Positions 52,618 to 60,532 of a stretch of 64,000 nt of DNA are shown piece by piece (the stretch's first letter is position 1; each line of letters begins with the position of its first letter). Where the stretch lies: the IMG/VR virus record IMGVR_UViG_3300017971_000026, positions 1-64,000 of that record, one strand, 5' to 3'. The notes beneath the pieces are model-generated. The model was not told where the DNA came from. It did not search any database and was given only the letters and a program-made list of their open reading frames with translations. The translations under genes were made by a program, and so were the position numbers. Source of the stretch: a virus.

Positions 52618-53576
52618 GACGACCGCTTCCGATAGACGCCCGCGTAGGGCCCTCGAGCCACGACGATCGTCCCGAGGTGACCAAAGTGGCGCACGAACTC
52701 GCGCACGGTGATCGGGTGATCGGCCGGCTTCCTCGGCGGCGTCCCGAACTCCTTGATCCACGAGTGGGCGAAGCGCTCCGAGACCTCGCGCTCGTCCTGC
52801 TCGTCGCCGAGGTCGCTGAGCACCCACCGGCCGTCGGCGGTCTGGTCGAGGAACGACTGGCCGAGGGCAACCGGGAGCACGGGCCCGCCGTAGTCGCGCG
52901 GGTCAGCCCAGAAGGCGATCATGGTGTCGAAGGGCGCGCCCTGCCACGGCGTAACGTCGTCCTCGTGGCAGCTCGCCAGCGACTTGAGCTCGGGGCCGAC
53001 GGCCCAGTTCTCGCCGATGCAGCGAAACGGAGGAGGCAACTCCTCCTCGTCGGCCGCGTAGAACCACGCTCGGAGGTAGCGCTCGCGCGCCGCCTCGCGC
53101 TTGCCTTCGGGCAGGTCGAGGAACTCGGACTCAGGCAGTTGGCGGATCGGGATCGGCCGCCAAAAGACGAAGCGCTTGTCCGCGATCAGCCACGCGTCGG
53201 CGCTGCCGAAGATGTACTCGTGCGCCCAGGAACTCCCGCGGAAGGGCGTGACCGAGATCCCCGGCATGCCCCGGCCGCGACCGAGTTCGTGCGCCCGACG
53301 AGTGAACGCCTTGATCTTCGTGCCGTAGGGGTGATTCGAGAACCAGCAGTCGGCGACTGAGGCGTCGACTGTGAGGCCGTCACCGCCGTCGGGCGTGCCG
53401 TCGCAGGTGAAGTCCGCGCGCACGAGGCCAGCGTTGATCGCCGCGGCGTTGGTGGCGAGGTCGATCAGGGTCCGGCCGGACCCCTTCGGCACGAGCAGGC
53501 GCCGCATGGGTCGCGTGATCTCGGTCGGGGTCAGGTAGTGCTCGTTGTTCGAGCTGAGGCAGGCTTGGATCTTCAT
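52614..53576 (-). CDS. phage N6-adenine methyltransferase-like protein (Dam type)
   Basis: 320 aa. The N-terminal 100 residues follow the phage DNA N6-adenine MTase pattern: 'L-S-S-N-N-E-H-Y-L-T-P-T-E-I', 'L-I-D-L-A-T-N-A-A-A' (where most have D-P-A-S), 'F-T-C-D-G...G-D-G-L' and 'W-F-S-N-H-P-Y-G' (motif IV, normally N-P-P-Y). The changed second residue of motif IV may alter activity. The C-terminal 200 residues are not familiar. It may protect phage DNA against restriction. Overlaps both neighbours. Confidence 0.65.
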   Translation of the reverse strand: MKIQACLSSNNEHYLTPTEITRPMRRLLVPKGSGRTLIDLATNAAAINAGLVRADFTCDGTPDGGDGLTVDASVADCWFSNHPYGTKIKAFTRRAHELGRGRGMPGISVTPFRGSSWAHEYIFGSADAWLIADKRFVFWRPIPIRQLPESEFLDLPEGKREAARERYLRAWFYAADEEELPPPFRCIGENWAVGPELKSLASCHEDDVTPWQGAPFDTMIAFWADPRDYGGPVLPVALGQSFLDQTADGRWVLSDLGDEQDEREVSERFAHSWIKEFGTPPRKPADHPITVREFVRHFGHLGTIVVARGPYAGVYRKRSS

Positions 53577-54013
53577 GGCGCCTTGGCCTCCAACGCGAGC
53601 ACGTGAAGCAGTCCGACGTCCTCGATCGGCCAGTGCTCGCTCAGGTCCTCGCGCTCCCAGGGGTCGAACCCGTTGGCGTATGACCAGCCCCATCCGAGCT
53701 CGTGGTCGTATGTCACTCCGTCGGGGGCCTCGCGCCCCCACGCCTTCCGCACCAGTCCGAGCAGCGAGCCGTTGGCCTCGTCGCTGCCCCAGCCGAAGAC
53801 GGTGAGCGCGAGTTCGAGGCGCGAGCCGTCGAGGCCGAGCCGGTCGATCGCTGCGCGGGCGCGTGCGTGCAGCGGGTCGACATCCTCGGGTGGCTTCAAG
53901 AGGTCGATGGCCGCCTGTAGTGCGTCGGCGACGTCCGGATCTGGATGCGGGCCGAACATCGCGTCAGCGTGCGCGCATCGCAAGGCGGTTAGGTCGGGTG
54001 GCCTGATGGTCAT
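53573..54013 (-). CDS. unknown acidic protein, 146 aa
   Basis: ATG at a class A leaderless position; stop overlaps the methylase start (ATGA). Asp/Ala/Leu-rich, with an aromatic stretch (H-E-L-G-W-G-W-S-Y-A-N-G-F). First gene of the minus operon to 52241. No family recognised. Confidence 0.6.
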   Translation of the reverse strand: MTIRPPDLTALRCAHADAMFGPHPDPDVADALQAAIDLLKPPEDVDPLHARARAAIDRLGLDGSRLELALTVFGWGSDEANGSLLGLVRKAWGREAPDGVTYDHELGWGWSYANGFDPWEREDLSEHWPIEDVGLLHVLALEAKAP

Positions 54014-54048
54014 GCCCGGACTACCGCGCACCCGTCCGGGTGCTTCCC
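54014..54048 (-). promoter_or_regulatory. class A promoter, one of a back-to-back pair
   Basis: GGGAAGCA (54041-54048), 15 bases, GGTAGT (54020-54025), six bases to ATG at 54013. Adjacent to the plus-strand -35 at 54049; together they form the palindrome GCTTCCCGGGAAGC. Confidence 0.8.
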
Positions 54049-54083
54049 GGGAAGCGATCCCGCCCGCGGCGGGTAGGTCGAGC
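54049..54083 (+). promoter_or_regulatory. class A promoter, one of a back-to-back pair
   Basis: GGGAAGCG (54049-54056), 15 bases, GGTAGG (54072-54077), six bases to ATG at 54084. Confidence 0.8.
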
Positions 54084-54365
54084 ATGGCGAAGAAACAGTC
54101 CCGAAGGTCGATCAGTGTGAGGGGGTCGACGTACGCTCGACTCAAGGCGCTCGCCGAGAAGCGCAACGCCCTGATCGAGAACCAGCCCGACGACGCACCG
54201 CGTCCCGAGAACTACGACAGGTGGTCGTGCTCGAACATCGTCGAGCAGCTGATCGTCGAGGCGTGCGAGGTAGGTGGTGTGGTCGCGGTCGAGGCGCCAC
54301 AGAAGGTCTACCCGCGGCGCTCGGTCGAGGAGTGCGCGGGGCACGGCGGGCACTTCACCTTTTGA
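54084..54365 (+). CDS. ribbon-helix-helix-like protein, 93 aa
   Basis: Starts M-A-K-K-Q-S-R-R-S-I-S-V-R-G-S-T-Y-A, a basic strand followed by 'L-K-A-L-A-E-K-R-N' and, later, 'S-N-I-V-E-Q-L-I-V-E-A', as in Arc/MetJ-type DNA-binding proteins with a loop insert. Could be a phage transcription factor. Fold assignment is by pattern only. Confidence 0.5.
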   Translation: MAKKQSRRSISVRGSTYARLKALAEKRNALIENQPDDAPRPENYDRWSCSNIVEQLIVEACEVGGVVAVEAPQKVYPRRSVEECAGHGGHFTF

Positions 54366-54372
54366 GGTCGAC

Positions 54373-54669
54373 ATGGCGAAGCGAAAGCGACCGATCACAT
54401 ACAAGCACGCCGATCTGATCGACGCCGACCTCGACGGGTGCCTCAGGCTCGCGCGGATGGCTTGGGGGCAGCTGTCCGTGGCGATGAGGCGAGCGCTCAG
54501 CGAGGCAAGGTGCACGACGCCGACTGACGCACGGGTGTCGTCGATGACGCGCTCGGGCACCGTTCGGGCTCTCCAGCGACGAGGCCTGCTCGAGCACGAG
54601 GGGCTCCATCTGACCCGGCTCGGCCTGCTCGTCAGCGAAGCAGGTCTGGCTCCGAGGGTCGAGGCATGA
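54373..54669 (+). CDS. putative small winged-helix protein, 98 aa
   Basis: Starts M-A-K-R-K-R-P-I-T-Y-K-H-A-D-L, with GAGG five bases before. 'T-V-R-A-L-Q-R-R-G-L-L-E', then 'L-T-R-L-G-L-L-V' looks like the wing part of a MarR-like winged helix, suggesting DNA binding. Seven bases after the previous stop. Confidence 0.5.
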   Translation: MAKRKRPITYKHADLIDADLDGCLRLARMAWGQLSVAMRRALSEARCTTPTDARVSSMTRSGTVRALQRRGLLEHEGLHLTRLGLLVSEAGLAPRVEA

Positions 54670-54920
54670 AGCGCCGAAACCGAGCCGCATCGAGGGAGCG
54701 CAGGCGTGATCGGATCGCTCAGGAGCAGGCCGACGCCGAGGTCCGCGAGGAGTGGCTCAACTCGGTCGTCGGCAGCCCCGACCTGCTGGCGATCGTCGCC
54801 GGCGACACGATCGAGGGGAAGGCCTACCGCCAGCGGATCCTGCTCGACGACCAGGTGCCAGACGGCGTCACGCACACGATGCTCAAGGCCGCCGCGAAGC
54901 GGGCGCTGGGGCGGTCGTGA
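54666..54920 (+). CDS. small basic protein, 84 aa
   Basis: ATG overlapping the previous stop (ATGA). Very basic N-terminus (M-K-R-R-N-R-A-A-S-R-E-R-R-R), acidic middle helix, then a short C-terminal domain. Possibly RNA- or DNA-binding; no family recognised. Confidence 0.55.
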   Translation: MKRRNRAASRERRRDRIAQEQADAEVREEWLNSVVGSPDLLAIVAGDTIEGKAYRQRILLDDQVPDGVTHTMLKAAAKRALGRS

Positions 54921-54948
54921 GCTTTTCGAAGTGGTCGAGGCCGACTGA

Positions 54949-54960
54949 TACCCTGACCGC
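54949..54960 (+). promoter_or_regulatory. class B promoter
   Basis: Extended -10 TGA-TACCCT, six bases, GTG at 54961. Confidence 0.65.
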
Positions 54961-56862
54961 GTGGCCGAGCAGTCCCCGACCCTCGATGACCTCCTGCGCG
55001 AGATCCAGCTGACGACGCCGGACGAGTACTGGCGGAAGTTCTTCGAGGATCCCGAAGGCGGGATCGCCACCTACCGCGGCGCCGCGCGGGCGCTGCTCGA
55101 GTACGCCAAGGTCGCAGGGCGAAGTGCGTCGCGGCAGTTCTTCTTGCGGCCGCCGGGATTCGAGCCGGCCGGGCCGGGAGTCCGGGCGTCGCAGCTCGTG
55201 ACCTTCGGCAGGGCTTCCGGCGAGGACTCTGGCCTGTTCCTCGAAGCCGGAACCGTCTTCACCGAGGGGCCTCGCCAGCGCTTCTACAAGACCGTCGAGG
55301 ACATCCAGTGGGTGCCCTTCGATCCCAACCCGACGCGCACGGTCGAGCTGCAGTCCACCGTGATCGGCGAGCCAGGCAACCTGGACTACCTTGCCGACGA
55401 CGACGGCAACCTGACGCTGCCCGAAGATCCGACGCTGCCCGGGATCGACGTGGTCGACCTGCAAGATCGGTCGCAAGGCCGTAGCGACATCAAAGCCGTG
55501 CTGACCCTCGGGCCCGCGACGCTCACCGACAACGGCCTCGCTCCGACCTTCTCGCCGAGCGACCCCGGCCTCTACCTGCGGATCAACCAGGCTGGCGACG
55601 CCGCGAACATCGGCCGCGTCCTGCGGATCATCGGGTACGGCGTGAGCACGGTCGAGGATCCGCCTGGGTCCGGCCGGTTTACGCGCTTCGTGATCCTCGA
55701 CGACGGTCCGCAGCCGAACCTGGTCGAGTCCGCCCAGGCCGATGACGGCGGCGTCTTCACCGACTACACCGCGACGGCTCGCGCCGCTTCGCCTTCGGGG
55801 ATCGCCTTGCTTCCGGTCGCCCCGGTGGTCAACGACGCGTTCTACTTCGGCGGACCGGAGCCGTTCTCGCAGATCGACATCGACGTCCAGCAAAAGCGGG
55901 TGGGTGACCTGGACCTGACCTGGGAGTACTGGGACGGGGTCGCGTGGGTGGCCTTCTTGGCGGTCGAGCTCGTCGACGGGACCGAGGCCTTCTCGATCGA
56001 AGGCGTGCGTCCGGTGACGATCACGCCGCCCGCGGGCTGGGCATCGACCACAGTCAACGGGGTCCCGGCGTTCTACGTCCGCGCGCGCGTCTCCGCCTTC
56101 GTCTCGCAGTCGCAGCAGCCCCTCGCCGGCCGTCTGCTGATCTACTACGGGGATCCGCTGCAGCCCGACCCGCTGGACCCAAACGGCGACGGCCAGATCA
56201 GCTGGACGATCCTCGACGCCAAAGACCTCGGGGTCGTGATCGAGTCGATGACCGCACCGGCTGGAGGCCGCGACGACGACCTCGGCCTGAAGCTGCGCGA
56301 GCGCGGGATCCAGCGGATGCCCGGAGAGTCCGAGGACCAGCTGCGCCGGCGCGCGTCGAGGTTCGACGACGTGGTCTCGCCCGAGCTGCTCGAGCGTAAG
56401 ATCCTGCGGATCCTCGAGCCCTACGGCCTGACCGCCGAGATCTGCGACGTCGGCTACGACGGGCCTGGCGCGCCGAACTTCTCCGGCCTGTTCTGGGACG
56501 TCGACCCACAGTTCGCGCCTGGTGTTGTCGGGGCGTGGGACCTCTACGGGCCTGGCGACGCGTTCCCGGTCAATGACAGCTTCCTTCCGTTGTCGATCAA
56601 CGAGGCTCGGTGGCACTTCTTCGTGTGCGTCCCGCCGCCAACCCTCGGCGAGTTCGGGGCCGCATGGGACGATGGGCCGCCGGCCTACTTCGAGGCGAGC
56701 TTCGGGACGTTCCTCGGCAGCGCGTGGGACTTCGCGTTCGTCGACGGCTACGCGGCGCTGTCCTCGGCGCTGTACATGGAGGTCTACGACTGCCTCAAGT
56801 CCGCCAAGGGCGGCGGGATCGGCTACACGCTGATCCAGAAGGACCTCGTGGGCTGCCCTTAG
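54961..56862 (+). CDS. baseplate wedge protein (J-like)
   Basis: 633 aa. GTG start (M-A-E-Q-S-P-T-L-D-D-L-L-R-E-I). Beta-sandwich domains in the middle with 'L-T-W-E-Y-W-D-G-V-A-W-V' and 'T-I-T-P-P-A-G-W-A-S-T-T-V-N-G-V'. Then a helical region 'D-L-G-L-K-L-R-E-R-G-I-Q-R', 'E-L-L-E-R-K-I-L-R-I-L-E-P-Y-G' that resembles the end of baseplate J/gp6 proteins. It would build the baseplate wedges that trigger contraction. Far from the other baseplate genes and on the other strand. Confidence 0.55.
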   Translation: MAEQSPTLDDLLREIQLTTPDEYWRKFFEDPEGGIATYRGAARALLEYAKVAGRSASRQFFLRPPGFEPAGPGVRASQLVTFGRASGEDSGLFLEAGTVFTEGPRQRFYKTVEDIQWVPFDPNPTRTVELQSTVIGEPGNLDYLADDDGNLTLPEDPTLPGIDVVDLQDRSQGRSDIKAVLTLGPATLTDNGLAPTFSPSDPGLYLRINQAGDAANIGRVLRIIGYGVSTVEDPPGSGRFTRFVILDDGPQPNLVESAQADDGGVFTDYTATARAASPSGIALLPVAPVVNDAFYFGGPEPFSQIDIDVQQKRVGDLDLTWEYWDGVAWVAFLAVELVDGTEAFSIEGVRPVTITPPAGWASTTVNGVPAFYVRARVSAFVSQSQQPLAGRLLIYYGDPLQPDPLDPNGDGQISWTILDAKDLGVVIESMTAPAGGRDDDLGLKLRERGIQRMPGESEDQLRRRASRFDDVVSPELLERKILRILEPYGLTAEICDVGYDGPGAPNFSGLFWDVDPQFAPGVVGAWDLYGPGDAFPVNDSFLPLSINEARWHFFVCVPPPTLGEFGAAWDDGPPAYFEASFGTFLGSAWDFAFVDGYAALSSALYMEVYDCLKSAKGGGIGYTLIQKDLVGCP

Positions 56863-57638
56863 AACAGCGGCAGCGTCCCGGTTGAGTTCGCGCGCGTCGG
56901 CGTCGCCGATATCCGGTCGAGCGCATCCTCGAAGGTCGCACGGTCCGCCTCCGACCCGAGCCCGTCGAGGCCGAGCTCGCGCGCGGCCATGAGCGTCGTC
57001 GCGCTCCCGGCGTAGGGGTCGACGACACGCGGCCGAGGAGGCCAACCCGGGACGCGCGAGGAGTCCTTCGGGATCGCGTAGTCTCGGACGATCTCCCGCA
57101 TGATCCCGAGCGGCTTGCCGCCCGTCCTCGGCGACCGCGGATCGTTGGGGCTGCGGATGTAGGCTCCCGAAAGCGTCCCCCACCTCTGGAACTGAGCCGT
57201 TCGCGGGCGCGCGACCACGAGCCACCACGACCACGACGAAGGGCCGTCCCCCGACAGGCGGCAGCGCGACCCGACGTCGACGATCGGGATCGGCGGGAAC
57301 ACGAGGCGCCCCGCGTCGCTCAGGTGGTCGGACCAGACCGGCGCGAGGTTGTGGTCGGTGATCGACGCGACCCAGCCGAGCGTGCGCTCAGACCAGCTGG
57401 CGACGAACGCCTCGACGTCTGCCTCGTCAAGGAACTCGTAGCTGATCTGATCGGTGTAGCCCGGCCGATGTCGGTAGCGAGGGTCTCGGGGCTTGTCGCC
57501 GCGCGAGCGAGCTGCGCGGCCGTCGTTGCCGTAGCCGTCGTGCGTCTCCTTGCCGAAGGGCCCGTCGAAGATCAGCGCGTCGGCGGTCTCTCCGTCGAGG
57601 GTCTCCTGCCACCTTCCGTGGCGTAGCTCAATGCTCAC
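56859..57638 (-). CDS. DNA methyltransferase with permuted motifs
   Basis: 259 aa. GTG start overlaps the sigma gene stop (GTGA). Motif IV is near the N-terminus ('A-L-I-F-D-G-P-F-G', where N-P-P-Y or D-P-P-Y is usual) and motif I at the C-terminus ('V-D-P-Y-A-G-S-A-T-T-L-M-A-A'), the beta-class order of N4-cytosine/N6-adenine enzymes. The D-G-P-F variant is atypical but keeps the acidic first residue, Pro and aromatic. No target-recognition domain is obvious. Convergent 4-base overlap with the baseplate gene. Confidence 0.7.
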   Translation of the reverse strand: MSIELRHGRWQETLDGETADALIFDGPFGKETHDGYGNDGRAARSRGDKPRDPRYRHRPGYTDQISYEFLDEADVEAFVASWSERTLGWVASITDHNLAPVWSDHLSDAGRLVFPPIPIVDVGSRCRLSGDGPSSWSWWLVVARPRTAQFQRWGTLSGAYIRSPNDPRSPRTGGKPLGIMREIVRDYAIPKDSSRVPGWPPRPRVVDPYAGSATTLMAARELGLDGLGSEADRATFEDALDRISATPTRANSTGTLPLF

Positions 57639-58171
57639 GCGACCGCTTCGAGCAAGGGGCGAGCGTGGGCGAGCTTCTTGCGCAGGGCGATCCGTGACCT
57701 CGACGTGCGGCCGTGGATCGTGTTGCGGGTCGTGCCCTGGACCTCGGCGATGTCGGCGTGGCGCTGGCCCTTCATCGCGCGGAGGGTCGCGTCGCGCCAG
57801 GTCTCCGGGAGATCGTCGATCGCCTCGCGCACGGTCGAGTCGATCAACTCGCGGGCGCGCGCGTCGTCGATACGGCCCTCGAGCTTCTCGAAGTCGGTGA
57901 CCTCGGACTTGGCCCAGCGATGCTCGACGGCGACGCGACGCGACCGACGCCCAACGTCGTTGAGGTGAGCGTTGCGCATGATCGTGAAGGCCCAAGCCGA
58001 CGGTGTCGCGCGCTCGGGGTCGTAACGGTCGATCGCCTTCCAGATCCGCAGCTGCGTGTCGGCGACGAGGTCCTCGGCGTCGGCGACGTTGCCGGTGAGC
58101 TTGATCGCGATGCGCCGCATCGATGGCGCGAGAGGGGCGAAGTACTTGGTGAAGATCTGCGTGGTGGTCAT
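57635..58171 (-). CDS. ECF-type RNA polymerase sigma factor
   Basis: 178 aa, typical ECF size. Sigma2: 'D-A-E-D-L-V-A-D-T-Q-L-R-I-W-K-A' (core binding), then 'W-A-F-T-I-M-R-N-A-H-L-N-D' with basic R-R-S-R-R (-10 recognition). Sigma4: 'L-P-E-T-W-R-D-A-T-L-R-A-M-K-G' and 'H-A-D-I-A-E-V-Q-G-T-T-R-N-T-I-H', a helix-turn-helix for the -35. I chose the second ATG (58169-58171) because it lies seven bases after TAGGAT (class B); the first ATG is inside that interval. No anti-sigma gene is visible. It is the prime candidate to read class A promoters. Confidence 0.85.
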   Translation of the reverse strand: MTTTQIFTKYFAPLAPSMRRIAIKLTGNVADAEDLVADTQLRIWKAIDRYDPERATPSAWAFTIMRNAHLNDVGRRSRRVAVEHRWAKSEVTDFEKLEGRIDDARARELIDSTVREAIDDLPETWRDATLRAMKGQRHADIAEVQGTTRNTIHGRTSRSRIALRKKLAHARPLLEAVA

Positions 58172-58184
58172 GTCGGTCATCCTA
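58172..58184 (-). promoter_or_regulatory. class B promoter of the sigma gene
   Basis: TAGGAT, seven bases, ATG at 58171. So the sigma factor itself would not depend on class A promoters. Confidence 0.55.
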
Positions 58185-58214
58185 CGGGTTTGGTGTGGTC
58201 TTGGGGAGATCTCT

Positions 58215-60389
58215 TCAGGCGGTCAGCGAGGCGATCCGCAGCTTCACGTGGCCGACGATCGAGGCGATCTTTCCGACGCGATGCACGCGCTTGGTCTTGC
58301 CGATCCCGCGCTCGTCGACGGTGTCCGCGTCGCGAACCAGCGAGACCTTGATCGAGTCCTTGCCGACGCCGCGGACCTGGCCGCCCTCGATCGTGCTGGC
58401 GACCTTGCAGGTCACGCGACCGCGCTTGCGGGTGTAGATGACCTCCCAGTAGCCGCGAGCGGGCTTGCTCGGGGTGAAGCCCAGGCCGCGCAGCTCGGCG
58501 TCGAGGCGGCGCGCCAGGGCCACGCGAGCGGCGGCGGCGTGCGGGTCGTAGGTGTCCGGGGCGTCGGCGGCGACGGGCGGGAGCGGGGCGGGCTGATCGT
58601 TCTCGGGCTTGGCGTCGCGGTCTAGATACCCTGGGTCGTGCTTGCGCCCGGGGTGCGCGCAGTCGACATGCGCGTGATGGCCGGGCCCCTTGAGGCTCTG
58701 GACGACACTCATGACCGGCAGGCCATCGACGGGCGCCCCACACTTGTGGCAAGGCCCAGCGATCCCCGCGACGATCGGGTCGTCGTCCTCGTCGTCATCG
58801 CCACCCACGTCAATCACGCCGTCGAGCATCACCAGCTCCTCCTGCGCGCGCGTCACCGCGACGTCGAGCAGGTTCCGCTCCTGCTCGACCATCCACGGGC
58901 GCGAGTTCGGCCACGCTTGACCGAGCCGCTCGGGCTTGGCGATGAACACCCGCGGAGCTTCGAGCCCCTTCGCCCGGTGCACCGAGCTGAGCACGACCTT
59001 GGGGTCCTGGTCTTCGAACAGCTTGGCGATCGCGGCCTTCAGCTCGTTGGCCGACTTCGCGCCCGACGAGATCCAGATCACCCGGATGCACTCGGCCTGG
59101 TCGGAGATCGCTTCGAGCCGCGCGGCCAGGGCGTCCTCGCTGCGCTTGCCGTAGCGCTTGCGGGCCTGGTCCTTCTCGCGGTCCTCCCAGTCGTCGAGAC
59201 CGAGGCCGAAGTCCGCGAAGCTGCGACCCTTGGCCGCGACGGTGATCACCTTGGCCAGCCCCTTGCCGAGGTCGCGACCGCGGACCGCCGCGCTCACGCC
59301 GTTTCCGATCAGCTTGAACGCGAGGCTGAGGAGCGGCGCGTTCAGGCGACAGAGGACCATGTCGCCGCGCCGGGCCTCGTCGAGGAACGCGTCGGTGGTC
59401 GAACTGCGGACGACGCCCTCTGGAGCGCCGGGGCGAGCCTCGATCTGCGGGACGATCTCGCGGGCGAGGTCGAGGACGCTGGTCGGGCAGCGGTAGCAGA
59501 CGCTGAGGGGTAGGACCTTCGCGTCGAACTCGGTGATGATCGCCTGGAACGACGCGCTGTCTGCTCCCGCGAAGCCGTAGATCGCTTGATTCCTGTCGCC
59601 GATCGCAAGCAGTCGGCCGTTCTTCGTCAGTGACCGGCCGATCAGGACCCGGTGCGCCTTCGAGATGTCCTGGCACTCATCGACGAAGATCGACGAGTAG
59701 GTCGCGGGCTGCAGTCCGAGTTGGCAGGGGAGCCAGACCATGTCGGTGAAGTCGACGATCCTCGGGTTGTCGGCGCCCCACTGCATGGCGAGGCGGGCGA
59801 CGTCGACAATCAGCTGCTCGACGGCGCCGGGGAAGTCGATGTTGTGATGGTCCGCGAGGGCGAGGAGATCGGCAGCGAAGCCAGGGCCCGCCTCAGGCGC
59901 GACTAGGCTCAGCCGCGCGAGGTCGATCAACTTGAGGGTCGAGCTGCGCGGGAAGCCGTCGTCGATGACCGACTTGATCTCGGCGGGCGTGAGCGCGTCG
60001 CCGCGGAGGGTCTGCGCGGCGTCGACCTCGGCGATGCAGCCGTCGACGAAGTCGCGGTACTTGCCGGCGTCGACCTTGACCCGGCCGAAGGCCCGGCGGA
60101 CCGCGCCGAAGCCATGCGAGTGTACCGTCGAGGCGACCATCCCGGTCCCCTTCAGCTCGGTGTTCAGCATCGTGGCGATCGACCTGTTGAAGGCCAGGAA
60201 CAAGCCCGATTCGACCAGCTTCGCGCAGCTGACGATGGTCGTTGTCTTGCCAGATCCTGCGCAGGCCTCGACCACGCCGTTGCCCTCGCCGTCCGCGACA
60301 AAGTCGAAGATCGCGGCTTGATAGGCGCTCGGGACGTAGGTCAGCTCGAGGCGGTCGCGCCAGGCTTCGGGGGTCATGCTCGTCGTCAT
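58215..60389 (-). CDS. UvrD/Rep-type SF1 helicase
   Basis: About 724 aa. Motifs: 'A-C-A-G-S-G-K-T-T-T-I' (Walker A), 'V-D-E-C-Q-D-I' (II), 'G-D-R-N-Q-A-I-Y-G-F' (III), 'L-S-S-V-H-R-A-K-G-L-E-A' (V), 'V-A-V-T-R-A-Q-E-E-L' (VI). A C-terminal extension has a C-x2-C and His/Cys set (C-H-K-C-G near residue 580) and a basic domain. It is a 3'-5' DNA translocase for repair, fork restart or recombination. I use ATG 60389; an in-frame ATG at 60419 is also possible. Ends 31 bases before the sigma promoter. Confidence 0.85.
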   Translation of the reverse strand: MTTSMTPEAWRDRLELTYVPSAYQAAIFDFVADGEGNGVVEACAGSGKTTTIVSCAKLVESGLFLAFNRSIATMLNTELKGTGMVASTVHSHGFGAVRRAFGRVKVDAGKYRDFVDGCIAEVDAAQTLRGDALTPAEIKSVIDDGFPRSSTLKLIDLARLSLVAPEAGPGFAADLLALADHHNIDFPGAVEQLIVDVARLAMQWGADNPRIVDFTDMVWLPCQLGLQPATYSSIFVDECQDISKAHRVLIGRSLTKNGRLLAIGDRNQAIYGFAGADSASFQAIITEFDAKVLPLSVCYRCPTSVLDLAREIVPQIEARPGAPEGVVRSSTTDAFLDEARRGDMVLCRLNAPLLSLAFKLIGNGVSAAVRGRDLGKGLAKVITVAAKGRSFADFGLGLDDWEDREKDQARKRYGKRSEDALAARLEAISDQAECIRVIWISSGAKSANELKAAIAKLFEDQDPKVVLSSVHRAKGLEAPRVFIAKPERLGQAWPNSRPWMVEQERNLLDVAVTRAQEELVMLDGVIDVGGDDDEDDDPIVAGIAGPCHKCGAPVDGLPVMSVVQSLKGPGHHAHVDCAHPGRKHDPGYLDRDAKPENDQPAPLPPVAADAPDTYDPHAAAARVALARRLDAELRGLGFTPSKPARGYWEVIYTRKRGRVTCKVASTIEGGQVRGVGKDSIKVSLVRDADTVDERGIGKTKRVHRVGKIASIVGHVKLRIASLTA

Positions 60390-60497
60390 CGCGCGGTCCA
60401 ACCGGGCCCAACGCGCCATATTCCGCCACTTCCCAACTTTCTCGATCTTTTTTCTGATCTACCCACGACCTGCCGCCACTACCACTGTGAGCATCGC
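60390..60497. other. divergent intergenic region, no clear promoter for the helicase
   Basis: Contains a locally A+T-rich stretch with a run of T (about 60450-60457) and a small inverted repeat GATC...GATC. A GGGAAGTG on the minus strand near 60430 is not followed by GGTA at 15 bases. No class B box fits the helicase start, so its promoter is unresolved. Confidence 0.4.
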
Positions 60498-60532
60498 GGG
60501 AAGCGCCCGGCCGCCCGGCGGGTAGACCGGGC
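60498..60532 (+). promoter_or_regulatory. class A promoter
   Basis: GGGAAGCG (60498-60505), 15 bases, GGTAGA (60521-60526), six bases to ATG at 60533. Confidence 0.8.

Noticed and set aside
54883-57234. 783-codon minus-strand frame opposite the baseplate J gene
   Set aside because: Shadow of the plus gene; no start signal, biased composition.
60410-60440. Minus-strand GGGAAGTG as the helicase promoter
   Set aside because: The expected GGTANN at 15 bases is absent; kept only as a note in the intergenic entry.
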